From Hypsibius dujardini (lineage: Eukaryota > Tardigrada > Eutardigrada > Parachela > Hypsibiidae), in the NCBI GenBank assembly GCA_001579985.1, contig LRSR01013591.1, forward strand, positions 1 to 45,000: DNA of 45,000 nucleotides, written 5' to 3'. The notes beneath the pieces are model-generated. The model was not told the origin of the DNA. It searched no databases and saw only the letters and a program-made list of their open reading frames with translations. A program made the position numbers and the translations under genes. Shown here one piece after another: positions 12,401-22,888 of this stretch (the first letter of the stretch is position 1; the number at the start of each line of letters is the position of its first letter).

Positions 12401-15400
12401 AGAGCTATAATTATGATGATTTTCGAAATTTATTTCGTCAGTCAGGCTCTGCAAAATTTTTTGACAGAATTTCAAAGTTGAGAAAACACTGGAAAGATTC
12501 TATGTTCCCTGTTTTTTTTCACTGTAAAAACTTCACATTTTTGGAAAGAAATTCAACTTAAATAATTCTGGAACTGTCCCTCTCAGATTTCAATTTGAAA
12601 TATATTTCCACTAGCAGAACATTTTTCAGGTGCCAGGGGAAGGAGCTAGATGTCATTTCTAGAATATCGCTCCGAAGTTTCCAGTCAGGCTTGAGAATAG
12701 CATATAGCTCAGCCCCTTGATCTCCAAAAACGATTCTGCTAATGCCAATCGATTTCAAATCGAAGTCTGAGAGGTACGATGCCAAAATTCGTTAAAACAA
12801 ACCTTTCGCCAAAATTGAAGTTTTTACAATGGCAGTCGGAGAAAATGGAATCTTCCATTGCTTTCTCAACTTTGAAATCCAGCCAAAACATTCTCGGTGC
12901 CTGACTGATGAAATGAATTTTGAAAATCATCATAGTTTTAGCTCTATTAAAAAATATACACAGGAGTCATTTTGCATTCCACCTTTGAAAATCGTCCAAC
13001 TTCGCGCATATCACTTGTCTGGCTGTCTGTCTTACGATGCATTCTTTGACTGTGTGCCGATTCCCCTTGGTTCTGCCATACCAACGCACACATCATTTCA
13101 GACTAACCTGAAGCAAAGCCAAGGGAAAGGCGCTAAACCCCCTGCCACGATGAATCTCTGGAGGGTACTCCCCATCCAGCTGGAAACGCAGCTTCCCGTT
13201 ATACGAGATGATCCGATCGCCCAAGAACTGCCCTGGTAGATTCCAATAAAATGGCGTCTCATACGCCTTCTTCGGCAGTTCCACATGCGACACGTCAAAC
13301 GACAGCGTGTCCATAGCCAACGTCCGGTTCAGGTAGTGAACCTGTCCATGATGCCGTCCCCTACCCACCTGGGGTGGGATATAGGTGAAGTCGATGCGAT
13401 TTCCGGGATGCGTGATAGCCTTCCAGATGTATGGGGCCTGCCAGCAACGGTCCGACTTGCCAGAGCAGAAGCATGCGGTGCAGCCGTCCGGGTTGTGCTG
13501 ATCGAGGGTGAAAGTCTTGGCCTTGCAGCGATTGCACTCACGGCCTTCGACGTTCTTTTTACAGACACACTGACCGCTGCCGCCTTGGTCGCAGCCGCAC
13601 TTGCCGTCTTTGCAGCTCTCCATGCTCGATCCCTGGAAGTAAGTCAAGATCATAAGGTTATTAAAATAAAAAGGATAATAACACAAGGAGCAAAGAATGC
13701 TTGTAAATGCAGATGAAATAATTGCACAATTTAGGAAGAATTTTAACGCCTAAAATAGTCAATACTAATACGAGTTACGTTACATATGTTCGGATAAGTA
13801 TATGTTTAAAAAATTGAAAAAATAAATGACCAGGGCTGAAAAATACAAATCAGTTCAGTGATAAAAAAATGTCCTTAGTTGTATAACAGGGATTTTAGCT
13901 TTAAAAATTACCCGGATTTACATAGAACGATTGTATTACAGGTCATTTAAAAAATATTTAAAGATAAGGGGAAGATCGATGAGAATAAATGAAATCGATG
14001 ATCAATTTTAAACATCATACATACTTCACTAAGCTCCTTCTGTTTAACTACTTTATAAAGTAAAGTGCTTCGAGTAAAACTGCTTATGCTATTTTGCAAT
14101 ACCTTCAAATCGCATCCGCACTTTTTGCACTGCGGGAAGCTGTAGAATCCAAAATGACACTGGTCACACTGCCGTGACGTGAAACTCGGTCGGCATTGGC
14201 ACTGTCCTGTCACCACGTCACAACTTTCGCCGGAAGACCCGACGGCACTGCAGTTGCAGACTTTACAGCCAAGCAAGGGATGGTAGTCGTGACTGTTGGG
14301 AGCGCAGCGTTCACACCGCTCACCAATGGTCAAGGTTGGGCAGATACACTCGCCGGTGTGGCGGTCACAGACTTGGCCGGGAATTCGGCAGACGGGGCAT
14401 TTAGTGCAGCCACGGTGGGACAACCCGTAGTAGCCGACCTCGCATTCCGAACAGGTCCGGCCGGTGACTCCAGGTTTGCATGTGCAGCGTCCAGACATCG
14501 GGTCACAGCTGGCGCTCATCGCTCCGGTTGTGTTGCAGCCACATGACTCACAGCCTGAAGAAAAATACAATAAGTAACAGTCTTCTCTTGTCTGTCTGTC
14601 TGCCAGCCTGTCTGTGTGTCTGCATGTGTGTCTGTTTGTACGGTTCATTTACCCTTTCCAGACGTAATTCCCCAGAACAGCGGTTGGCACTTCACACAGT
14701 TGCGCTCTTCAATATTTGCCTTGCAGAAACATTGACCCGTTTCCTGATTGCATGTCTGATTAACCGAGCCTAGGGCCTCACAATCACAGGACGTGCAGCC
14801 GACCTCGGAGAAGCCGTAGAAGCCCTCCTGACAGCGACGGCAATGCAGACCGAAGACCCCGTCTAGACATTCGCACTGACCGGAACTTGGGTCGCATTGG
14901 TCGGAAAGTGCCCCAACGGGATCACAGTCGCACGGGAGGCAACCCTCGGAGATCTGCCCGAAGCCGGAAGCACAGCGGTCGCATTTTTTGCCTTCGTAGC
15001 CGGGTTTGCAGACACATTGGCCGTTTTGCCGGTTGCAGTCGCTGTGCTCCGATCCGAATGGACTGCAGTCACAAGCTGGGGAACAACGGAAATTACAGAG
15101 CAGTCATGAATGTGTTATCACAGAACAAATGTTTACACGACACGAAAAATTCTGGCAAATTATTTTTTAAACAAAAAGAACACTATTACTTCTAGATTTA
15201 TTTATAAATTAGAAAATATATATACTGGTATAGAGAAAAATAAATATAGTTTCAAGGAATCGAATTCTAAACTTAAACTACAGTACATAAAGTTGTACTA
15301 TACTGTACTCTACATAAGTTTGGAATTCGATTCATTGAAACTATACTTATGAAAACTGAGTATAATACGGAAAAAACGGGTTTTCAGTTACACCGTCTCA

Positions 15401-18400
15401 TGACTGGATTTAACCGATAAACACAATCCATTGTTATCACTGTTTTTATCGAAGAGGCAACTGTTAAGAAGTCCTGTTCCCCAGGCTTGCAGCATGATGC
15501 TTTTTTAAACTGTCGATGCATTAAGTTATAAACTGATCACTATGAAAACATACAACATCAGTACGTCATACTTGTTCAGTTCAAACAATAAAGCGAATGC
15601 TTTTACTTTCTTTGATTTATAGTGAGCCAAACCGCTCGGAATGCGTGCCCTTCCTCCTCACCCTCCGAACAACGCGTGTTCAAGGAGCGGAGGAACGTTC
15701 ATCAATGACGGTCGCCTAACGGCTCGCGTCGGCTTCGCGCTCAGAAGGGCACGCTTTTCCTCGTCATCGTGGTTTGGTACATTCGCACAGTTCCAGACTG
15801 TAACGCAGTTAACAACCTAATGCACTGATCCTGTGAAGTAGGTCGCTTAAACTTTCTTAGGCCATCCACAGCAAGTAGTTAACGCGTGATAGTTTTCAAG
15901 GCTGCCCAAAACCTCCCTCGTCCAGTAAAGGTTTACAACGCAGTCAATAACCAATTTCAAGCCTCAAAACTTTACTCTATTCGTAACATTATTTTACATG
16001 TATTTAAGGTATTATTTTATGAATGAAGGCTAGAATTTTTGAGAAATTGAAGTTGACGTGGTAACTCGAGACAGTTCCATGCAGCAATGGCGTCGTCAGG
16101 TGCGAGATTGCGAAACTTCCATTTTCACAACTTCCACTAATGGAATTCCATTTCGAAAATTGATTCCATTAAAGTGGAAACTTACCTTGACAGTCGTGCC
16201 GAAGTGCATTTCCGTAGAAGCCCTTCTTGCAGCGTTCACAGCTGAATCCCTCCGTGTTGCCCACACATTTCAGACATTTTCCCGTGAGCCGCTCACAGTT
16301 GCCCACCGCGGCGAGATCGACGTTACCGCTGCAGACACAAGGCTGGCAGAAATTCCCCGGCACCAAAGGGTTCCCGAAATATCCATCGGAACACCTGATG
16401 TGACCACAATAAAGTTAGACATACAGTTTGGGACATCGGTTAGTGATAAGAGGTCTACTCACATTTCACATTTGGCTCCGTTGTAGCCGACAGGACAGTC
16501 AGTGCAGACATAGTCCCCGAGAAGGCTCAATGTGTTCCCGGCCACGCAAGTAGGACTGAAATTGTTGGTGGCCGTCATTAGAGGACAACCGCAAGGCTTG
16601 CAGGAGTTAGGATCTCCACTTTGGGCATCGCCGTAGTAGCCCGCAGCACAGTGGTCGCAAAAAAAGCCTTCAAAATTAAACAGTTCAACAGGTGGAAACA
16701 AAACAGCCAATCAACCAAGCAATCAAGCGAACCATGCAGTGCGATCTCTATATATGTCAATATGTCTGTCTGTCTGTTTGTCTGACTGGCTAATTCTTTG
16801 CCTGCATTTCAATCGAAAGACAAACCTGTGGTGTTATGCAGACAATCTCGGCATTCCCCGTCATATGGATCACACGTCGTTGCGTGAGCATAGCAGTGAC
16901 ATGGTACACAAATGCCGTTATACATCGTCTGATTGACCCTGCGATGTCCCGAAGTGCAGGTCTCGCACGACAGCCCTTCATATCCCGAGGGACAATCACA
17001 TCGTTCCACCGACTGCATCTTGGTCGTTTCGTGCTGCTTTGGATCGGCCACCGACATGGCAACGTGCAGCAGGCGCGACTCCAACTGGCGGGTGTGATAG
17101 GTGCCGCGGATCATCAGTTTTTCGACGTTGGCCAGTAGCGTCATAAACTGCTCTTTCGAAACGAACTCGCCGAAGATACCGTTAAGGGTGACGTGGTGCC
17201 AGCCGTGCTCGTGGAGAGTCGCGGAGGAATGATGCGGGGTAGATTCACGGAAGAACCGTTCGCCCTTGCCGATCCGGACGCCGTTCCCTTCCAGGATGAC
17301 ATCCACGTCGGCGGTGTAGCTGCCAGTCAAATCACCGCGACCTTAACAGACATTGGGTTAATCTCATAGGCTGATGAATAAGCACGCAGACAGACAGGCA
17401 AACCGACCGACCCACTGACAGCCAGTCAGAGAGAGAGATAGGCAGGCAGCCAAACAGGCAGACAGACAGATAGACAGAGACAGACAGAGACCGCGAGACA
17501 GACAAAGAGGTAGACATATGTCACAGATATATGTACAGATAGACATGTCAACCTTTGATGAACGTAATGGAGTAGTCCAGCTTTCCACCATAGCTAGTCA
17601 AACGATTCCCGCGGTAAGGTTTCGGTGCTAGCCAATAAAAGACGTCCATTTCATAGGCGTCGTCAGCTGCCACCACCGGTGTGCCATTGAGGTAACTTGG
17701 GTATAAGATGCGGGAACCGGTGGAATCTGTTAGAATCCACTCGTCCAGTGTGACGACTTTGGAAACATTCCAACCGACACCTTCACACTTGTCAGTCACA
17801 CCGAAGCAAAAGCAGGGGGTGCAGCCTTGTGGGTTGTTCGCGTCCAAGTTGAAGAAACCTTCGCGACAGACATCGCACCGCGCTCCTTCCACGTTGTCCT
17901 TGCACTCACAATCACCTGTAACAAACAACGAAACACTTGATATCAAAAGAACCATTAACGCAGCAAAGCAAAATATACATATCTGGCTCTCTTGTCTGCT
18001 GGTCCGTCAATCTGTCTGTCTGCCTGCCTGTCGCTCCGTCTGTCGGTCACTCTGCCGGCCTGCGCGCCAGCCTCCCCATATCCATTTCTTTCAATCACAT
18101 ATATTTTTACCTTCACACGCTTCTCCATTCTTGCTTCCGGCATAGTTACAGGGACACGGCTCGCAGTCCGGATAGTTGCGATATCCTGGAGCACAGTGGT
18201 CGCACTTGGGGCCGCCGAATCCCTCCAGACAGACACAATCTCCCGGCTGCAGTTCTCCGACCATAGACTCCTCATCGGCAATACATTGACCGGTTGTTCC
18301 GAAATCTTGACATTCACACTGCAGACATCCGATGGGATTGAATTTGTCCACGCCCAGAGGACGGAAAAAGCCGTCAACACAGTGCTCGCAGTTGGTCCCT

Positions 18401-18667
18401 GTCGTGTTGTGCTGGCAGTTGACACAAACACCTCCGCCCTCGTACTTTCCAGTGATGCTGACACTGAGTCGGCTGTTGGCAATCTCCTGATCGTATCGGC
18501 ATTCGTCGGCATGTCCATGACATTGGCAACCTAAATAGGAAATCAGGGATTGTGGGTGAACAACAGAAGGTCGGTTCGTCTTACTGGCAACCTAGTTTTC
18601 GATCTGCCTGTTTTTCTGTCTGCCTGCCTGTCTGTCTGTTTGTCTGTGTGTCTGTCTGCCTGTCTGC

Positions 18668-18699
<32 letters not shown>

Positions 18700-20250
18700 T
18701 TGTATGTCTGTCTGCCTGTCTGTCAATCAGGCTGCATACCTTCGCAAGCGGAAGGAACGGCAATAGTGCCAGCCTTCCATGGTTTCTGATTGAACAACGG
18801 ACAGCACCGTTCGCAGCTCTCGCCGCAGGTATTGTGTGCGCACTGACACCGCGCGATGCCTTCCACGTCCGTTGGACAATCACGAGCATGGCCAAAGCAA
18901 ATGCACTGTCCGCCAATGGAAATATCCTTGATTGAGTAGAAGTACTGCAGCACAATACGAACAACGTTAGAGACCGTAGAAACCGCATGGGTCTCAAAAA
19001 TTTATCTGTTCAAAATGCGTCTCAAAAAGAGGAAACAGAGGATTAGTCACTAACCCTGCGAGTTTCAGACGAATCCAGTAGTCGATGAGCAGGAATGCCA
19101 GGGATGAGATCCGCGGTCAGAGTGTGCAGCTTCATCAGTCGCAGACGAACGTAACGGGCAGTAGTCCAATCCTTGAATAAAATATAATAATTTATTATAT
19201 ATCATTTTATCATTTTTTATCATTTATAATAAAAAGGTAATCAGGCGACCATAAAAGATGCTGTTAGTCAGGCAAACAGGCAGACCAACAAAGACAGGCA
19301 AGGAGACACACTAATAGGAAGCGAGGCAGGCCGGACGGCACGCAATCAGTCAGACAAACAAATCAACAACCAATTGGACAAGTCAGTCAGACAGACAATT
19401 TACAGTGTAAACATGGCAAAGCAGAACCGGGAATCAATCGGGAGTCGTAAGACTTACAATGAGCTCTTTACTAGGTCCGTCCACACCCGGCCGATCATTG
19501 ATCAACGACGCATGAATCTCTCCGTCTTCCAGCGGATGAATACGACCGTAATCGGTGGAACAAACGACCTGATCGTCCGTAGTGAATTTGGCTCGACCCA
19601 TCGTTCCAGTCATTCCAAACAGTTCCATGCACTCCGATTCAGTTCGCGCAAAGAACATCCAAGGGTGGTAAGTGATGCCGTCCTGTGATCGAGCTAGCTC
19701 CCATGCTGCGGGGCGTGGCGAATTAGCCGCCTTAATGATGATGTATGCCACTTGATAATGCTGCAAAACAATTTGAACAATGTGAAAACAAGTGCGGAAT
19801 AAAAATGAAACTTAAAATTACAGCCAATAAATTCAACCTCTAAAATAGATTAACTTATCAACTGTATAAATTATATAAATTAGGAAAATTACATTTTGTT
19901 TAAATTTATAATCAAAGAAAATTTTACAAAAGCTCAAACAGAGTGTGAGTACTGTGTGTGCAATATTATTTCCCTTTTCCATAATTCAAAGATCACGTCA
20001 ATAATCCTACTCGTCCTGACTTGATTGATCGTTGAACAAATAAACTGGTCGATTTTTGAGGCCAGCTCCTTTGTAAATAAACGAAGAAAGTTACTTCTGC
20101 GATAAATTCAAAATTTGCGCAAGCAAGGACCACTTGATCAGTACTTCATCCAGCAATGTGATATGGCATTCAAAAATCCAACTGCCATACAGGTATAGAA
20201 GGCAGACGCATAGATATGCACACACAGGGGTGCGGACTGACAGACAGACA

Positions 20251-20313
<63 letters not shown>

Positions 20314-22888
20314 AACAAACCAAAAGGCAGACAGTCAGGCAGGCGGACAGATAGGCATACAGACGATAGGTCTGCTGATGTTACCTGACGCATATCAATG
20401 ATGACAGTGACATATTCATAACGGTTTCCATTGGCGACACTTGGACTCTGCCACCAACGAGGACTCCCGTCGATCGCATCCTCAATCGGATGGCGCTTGG
20501 CCGGGTCGCTGCTGTTGGCATCACAGATGCCGCATTGTGGTGGCCTAGAGGAATTTACGGGCCAACACAAAAAATACCATCAATTTCCCTCACAGTAAAC
20601 GGGAACATCAGACTAAGGCTCACTTCATAAGGACATGCTCCACCAGTTTGCAGTAGACTTCCGGGCGATCCAGACCGCACGTCGCATTTGTAGTGATGCG
20701 AGCGTGTGCGGCCAGGTTGAAGATCACCGGAAAAAGGGGTCCGTGCTCTGCTATAAGTAAAAACATAAAAATATAGATTAACAAACGTTTTAGATTCCAG
20801 ACAGCTAGGCAGACAGCCACACAGACAGACCGAAGACGTGGAGGCATACATTCAGGCAAATAGACAGACAGACATACGGTACATATGTAAGATGTCAGAC
20901 TCCAATGCATGCCCCGGTAAGCATTGATATTATTGTTTGCGGATATAATTTATTTATGGCTGGTTGTCCGGGAAGCAACTTTGGTCACATTAATAACAAG
21001 CTCTGTATGACTTCAACAACGATACGACAGCAATTCCGAACTATGGAAAGTCCTTTCATGGGGACAAAAGAAAGCGATCCCATCCATCTTGATCACACCT
21101 TAGCCGCGGCTATATAGTTCCTATCCAATAGGAACTATATAGCCGTGCCCTAACCCATAACTAAGTATCAGTATCCATTGTCAAGCATATCATTACACGG
21201 GGTAAAACTTGTCAAATGGGAAAGGTCGGGCCGCATTCCCATACATTCACGAAGAGCAGGCTTGGAACTTGCCGTTACACCGCCAGTCGATACATGACCA
21301 GACAGATGGACAGATAGCCAGGCAGAACGACAAATAACAGATAGACAGACAAACAGATAGACAAGCAGACAGACAGACAGCGACAGAAAGACAGAGAAAC
21401 AGACAGACAGGCAGATAAGTTCACAGACAAACACACGGGTAGACAGACAAACAGACAATGGCCATTCATGAACATCCAATAAGAGATTGTCAAGTTCGAC
21501 TCAGTAAAAGCAAAATCTCATCACATGCAAGCGATGCAATGTACGGCAAGGATAAGATGGACATAGTGATAAACGGCGAACAAATTACTCTCCGACCGAC
21601 AAGTCCTCCTAGTCAGGCAGATACAGTGCCTCTCGATTGGATCAATGAAGAAATCGGATCCCGCTGGGATTCCCAACATTTTGCTACTACTACTTCTGTG
21701 ATCAGACAGATAGACACAGTGGCAGAGTAGTTTGTTGGTGCATGACCAGACATGTAACTCGACCGCAATTACATTACATCCCGTAAAACTGAATCAATCG
21801 CCTTTCTCTCTCCCTCTCTCTTTGGAAGACATGGGAAAAAACGGCAAGTTTATGCTCCGGCGAGATGATAATATCGAAATCTCTGCCCAAATTTACAAAG
21901 AGCGAGCCTTTAGGCGGTTATTTGCAAGGTATAGCAAATTCTGTCGTCAATTGAATGTCTGAATGTCAACTGTCTGAATATCAGAATGCACCTGCATGTA
22001 TGCCTGAATGTCTGAATTTCAGTATCCACATGCCTGGTTCATCTGAATTCGGTCTGTCTACCTGCCTGCGTCTACCAATTAATCTCTAACAATATGTGGC
22101 GGAATGACGTTTTGAAATATTATTGCCTCCTACTACGACTCTTGCATCAAGCAGACCATCAGTCACAACAGTCCACCAGACCGAAGAAGCATTTTCAGGC
22201 AAAACGCCAGTTATTCAAGACTAAGACATAAGAAAGGATTATGGGTGGCCGGCAATTCATCACTCATTACAAGAAAGCCCCAGACATCTTCCTAACGGCT
22301 AGCCTCCACTGATAATCTCCTCCCGAGAGACAAAGACTAGTCACGGCGTCCCAGCAGGCTTCGTCAAAGAAGCCAGTAGCAGATACCACATTCACACAAA
22401 TCCAAAAGAACAAAACAGACGGCATCTGACTGCAAACAGGCAATACAGACAGCCAAGTCAACACGCAATCGGGAAGAAAACACGCAGATACACAGTCAGA
22501 CTTACCGAGAGGCGGACAGGCAGGCAGACATGCAAAGTGGACAGAGAGGCAAACAAATAGATAATAGAGCAGACAGAGAGACAAACAGACAAACAAACAG
22601 ACAGAAAGACCGACAGACCGAGAGATAGACAGACAAACCTACAGACATACCGACAAACAAACAGCCAGACAGACAAACGGAGAGACAAACAAAGAAAAAG
22701 AGAGAGAGACAGGCAGACATTCAGACAGACAGGCAACCATCTAAAAACCGACCTTCTTCTTCGTTGAAGAAGATCCTCCTCATCTCCGTCCGGCTGGGAA
22801 GCGCTTCCGGCTTTTGGGCCATAAAGCCGCTCATAACAAGCAGAGTCATCCCCAGTAAGATCCACATCAAGCACCCACTTTGCTCCAT
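3268..22888 (-). CDS. LAMA: Laminin alpha chain, alpha-1/alpha-2 (wing blister) type, complete
   Basis: The long arm and globular foot of a basement-membrane laminin heterotrimer; it binds integrins, dystroglycan and other laminins outside the cell. I derive 36 exons (high to low): 22753-22888, 20624-20750, 20385-20544, 19458-19760, 19055-19171, 18740-18944, 18111-18530, 17553-17915, 16826-17341, 16463-16667, 16186-16394, 14653-15075, 14103-14554, 13108-13632, 11639-12128, 10998-11384, 10729-10874, 10557-10667, 10320-10431, 10105-10258, 9628-9943, 8912-9072, 8433-8797, 8194-8370, 7691-8010, 7467-7624, 6841-7000, 6648-6766, 6414-6582, 5948-6251, 5477-5805, 5141-5407, 4513-4881, 4024-4369, 3825-3958, 3268-3636. 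Phases agree at every junction and the sum is 3,208 codons. Two L4 (LamB) domains plus five LG domains mark the alpha-1/2 class; length matches (human alpha-2 is about 3,120 aa). The start Met precedes a signal peptide, [20 protein letters not shown]. Confidence 0.96.
3677..3816. repeat. CTGC/CTGT tetranucleotide array, laminin intron 35
   Basis: About 140 bases of CTGC then CTGT units on the plus strand, filling most of the 188-bp intron 35. On the gene's sense strand it starts six bases after the GTATGT donor. Confidence 0.95.
4405..4473. repeat. ACAG tetranucleotide array, laminin intron 33
   Basis: About 17 units of ACAG (plus strand) in the 143-bp intron between exons 33 and 34; opposite orientation to the array in intron 35. 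Confidence 0.95.
5860..5898. repeat. CTGT array, laminin intron 30
   Basis: Short CTGT run (plus strand) in a 142-bp intron. Confidence 0.85.
7010..7410. repeat. Degenerate ACAG array, laminin intron 26
   Basis: About 400 bases of imperfect ACAG/ACAA/AGAT units in the 466-bp intron 26. The decay suggests an older array than those of introns 33 or 35. Confidence 0.85.
8850..8890. repeat. CTGT/CTTG array, laminin intron 22
   Basis: Short CTGT run grading into CTTG units in a 114-bp intron. Confidence 0.85.
9330..9545. repeat. CTGT/CTGC array, laminin intron 21
   Basis: About 215 bases of CTGT with interruptions in the 555-bp intron 21. The rest of the intron (9073-9330 and 9545-9627) has no recognised feature. 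Confidence 0.9.
9985..10104. repeat. ACAG array supplying the exon 20 donor, laminin intron 20
   Basis: ACAG units on the plus strand fill most of the 161-bp intron 20. The array abuts exon 20 directly, so the inferred donor (sense GTCTGT) is itself the first repeat unit. Confidence 0.9.
10998..11830 (-). other. Laminin LEc array, exons 15-16
   Basis: Residues about 1490-1680. Three to four EGF modules ([45 protein letters not shown]) lead to the two Cys (NGCVNCMNDKC) that in laminins form the inter-chain disulfides at the top of the coiled coil. Confidence 0.88.
11536..11612. repeat. ACAG array, laminin intron 15
   Basis: Imperfect ACAGACAG/AGAG run in the 254-bp intron 15. Confidence 0.85.
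11830..13440 (-). other. Laminin L4b (second LamB) domain, exons 14-15
   Basis: Residues about 1265-1490. The core [20 protein letters not shown] plus [16 protein letters not shown] match the LamB consensus. A second L4 domain is what separates alpha-1/alpha-2-type chains from the other classes. The domain is split by the 979-bp intron holding the fold-back element. Confidence 0.88.
12391..12956. mobile_element. Fold-back / MITE-like element in laminin intron 14
   Basis: Almost the whole 566 bp is an imperfect palindrome. The outer arms share AATAGAGCTA, then ATGATGATTTT, then TCAGTCAGGC, then ATTTCAAAGTTGAGAAA when one is reverse-complemented. The inner arms share CTCTCAGA, then ATTTGAAAT, then TAGCAGAA. 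Arms are about 80-85% alike by eye. No open frame of note inside. It is a non-autonomous terminal-inverted-repeat DNA element by structure; family unknown. The rest of the 979-bp intron has no other feature. Confidence 0.7.
13633..14102. other. Laminin intron 13, featureless AT-rich
   Basis: A 470-bp intron between exons 13 and 14. AT-rich, without tetranucleotide array or inverted repeat that I can see. Confidence 0.6.
14589..14640. repeat. CTGT array, laminin intron 12
   Basis: Short CTGT/CTGC/GTGT run in a 98-bp intron. Confidence 0.85.
15242..15348. mobile_element. Small MITE-like inverted repeat in laminin intron 11
   Basis: About 107 bp with inverted arms of about 35 bases (left arm TATAGTTTCAAGGAATCGAA, right arm its near-perfect complement with two or three mismatches). 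The loop contains a further ACAGTAC pairing. It looks like a minimal terminal-inverted-repeat element; no clear target duplication. Confidence 0.6.
15627..15777. other. GC-rich multi-stem inverted-repeat structure in laminin intron 11
   Basis: An island of much higher GC than the AT-rich intron around it. Perfect 11-bp stem GCGTGCCCTTC (15643-15653) with GAAGGGCACGC (15744-15754), outer stem CCAAACC (15627-15633) with GGTTTGG (15771-15777), inner stems CCTCCG/CGGAGG (15662-15667/15688-15693) and GAACA/TGTTC. It is either a folded RNA or a small DNA element. The rest of intron 11 (15076-16185) shows nothing else. Confidence 0.5.
16761..16800. repeat. CTGT array, laminin intron 9
   Basis: Short CTGT run in a 158-bp intron. 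Confidence 0.85.
17000..17775 (-). other. Laminin L4a (first LamB) domain, exons 8-9, with RGD
   Basis: Residues about 560-735. The domain begins after the split LE module ([12 protein letters not shown]) and shows the LamB core [26 protein letters not shown] and later [11 protein letters not shown]. An Arg-Gly-Asp-Leu motif lies at residues 612-615 (RGD codons 17331-17339), just after the exon 8/9 junction. Confidence 0.9.
17380..17545. repeat. ACAG array, laminin intron 8
   Basis: Imperfect ACAG/GGCAG units filling most of the 211-bp intron 8, whose exon junction carries the RGD-coding sequence. Confidence 0.88.
18000..18062. repeat. CTGT/CTGC array, laminin intron 7
   Basis: Imperfect CTGT/CTGC run in a 195-bp intron. 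Confidence 0.85.
18603..18730. repeat. CTGT array, laminin intron 6
   Basis: About 125 bases of CTGT/CTGC units in the 209-bp intron 6, ending about ten bases from the exon 6 donor. Confidence 0.92.
19263..19400. repeat. Degenerate ACAG/GGCA array, laminin intron 4
   Basis: Loose AGGCAGAC/ACAG units in the 286-bp intron 4. Confidence 0.7.
20236..20360. repeat. ACAG array, laminin intron 3
   Basis: About 100 bases of near-perfect ACAG units, then a decayed edge, in the 624-bp intron 3. The rest of that intron (19761-20235) is AT-rich and featureless. Confidence 0.92.
21107..21145. repeat. Perfect 18-bp inverted repeat, 3-nt loop
   Basis: Arms CGGCTATATAGTTCCTAT (21107-21124) and its exact reverse complement (21128-21145) separated by CCA. 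It lies in laminin intron 1. It could be a cruciform, the centre of a decayed fold-back element, or a hairpin in the pre-mRNA. Confidence 0.85.
22430..22735. repeat. ACAG array, laminin intron 1, next to exon 1
   Basis: About 300 bases of ACAG/ACAA/AGAG units ending about 17 bases from the exon 1 donor. Open frames rich in Ser-Val-Cys-Leu in this tract are repeat artefacts. Confidence 0.9.

Larger units (their letters stand above)
13440..17000 (-). other. Laminin LEb array, exons 9-14
   Basis: Residues about 735-1265. A run of roughly ten laminin EGF modules, recognisable from repeated CxCxxxGS..CdxxtGqC..GxxCdrC..GYYG patterns (for example [20 protein letters not shown] and [20 protein letters not shown]). 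It forms part of the rod of the short arm. Confidence 0.88.
17775..18935 (-). other. Laminin LEa array (first EGF-like block), exons 6-8
   Basis: About four laminin-type EGF modules between LN and the first L4 domain. The eight-Cys spacing is seen in [34 protein letters not shown] and [15 protein letters not shown] last half-module ([10 protein letters not shown]) is split by the L4 domain, as is usual in laminins. Confidence 0.88.
18925..20750 (-). other. Laminin LN (domain VI) region, exons 2-6
   Basis: Residues about 46-290. LFPVIFNLA at the start, then [38 protein letters not shown] and WWQSPS are LN hallmarks. These are followed by the jelly-roll core ([22 protein letters not shown]) and the end [15 protein letters not shown]. 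The LN domain drives polymerisation of laminin networks between trimers, so this chain should be polymerisation-competent. Boundaries are approximate and cross introns. Confidence 0.9.
20751..22752 (-). other. Laminin intron 1 (2.0 kb)
   Basis: Largest intron of the gene, between the signal-peptide exon and the LN domain. It contains three ACAG-rich tracts (about 20805-20875, 21297-21460 and 22430-22735) and the perfect hairpin at 21107-21145. Large first introns of this kind often carry enhancers, but I see no decisive motif cluster here. Confidence 0.7.
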
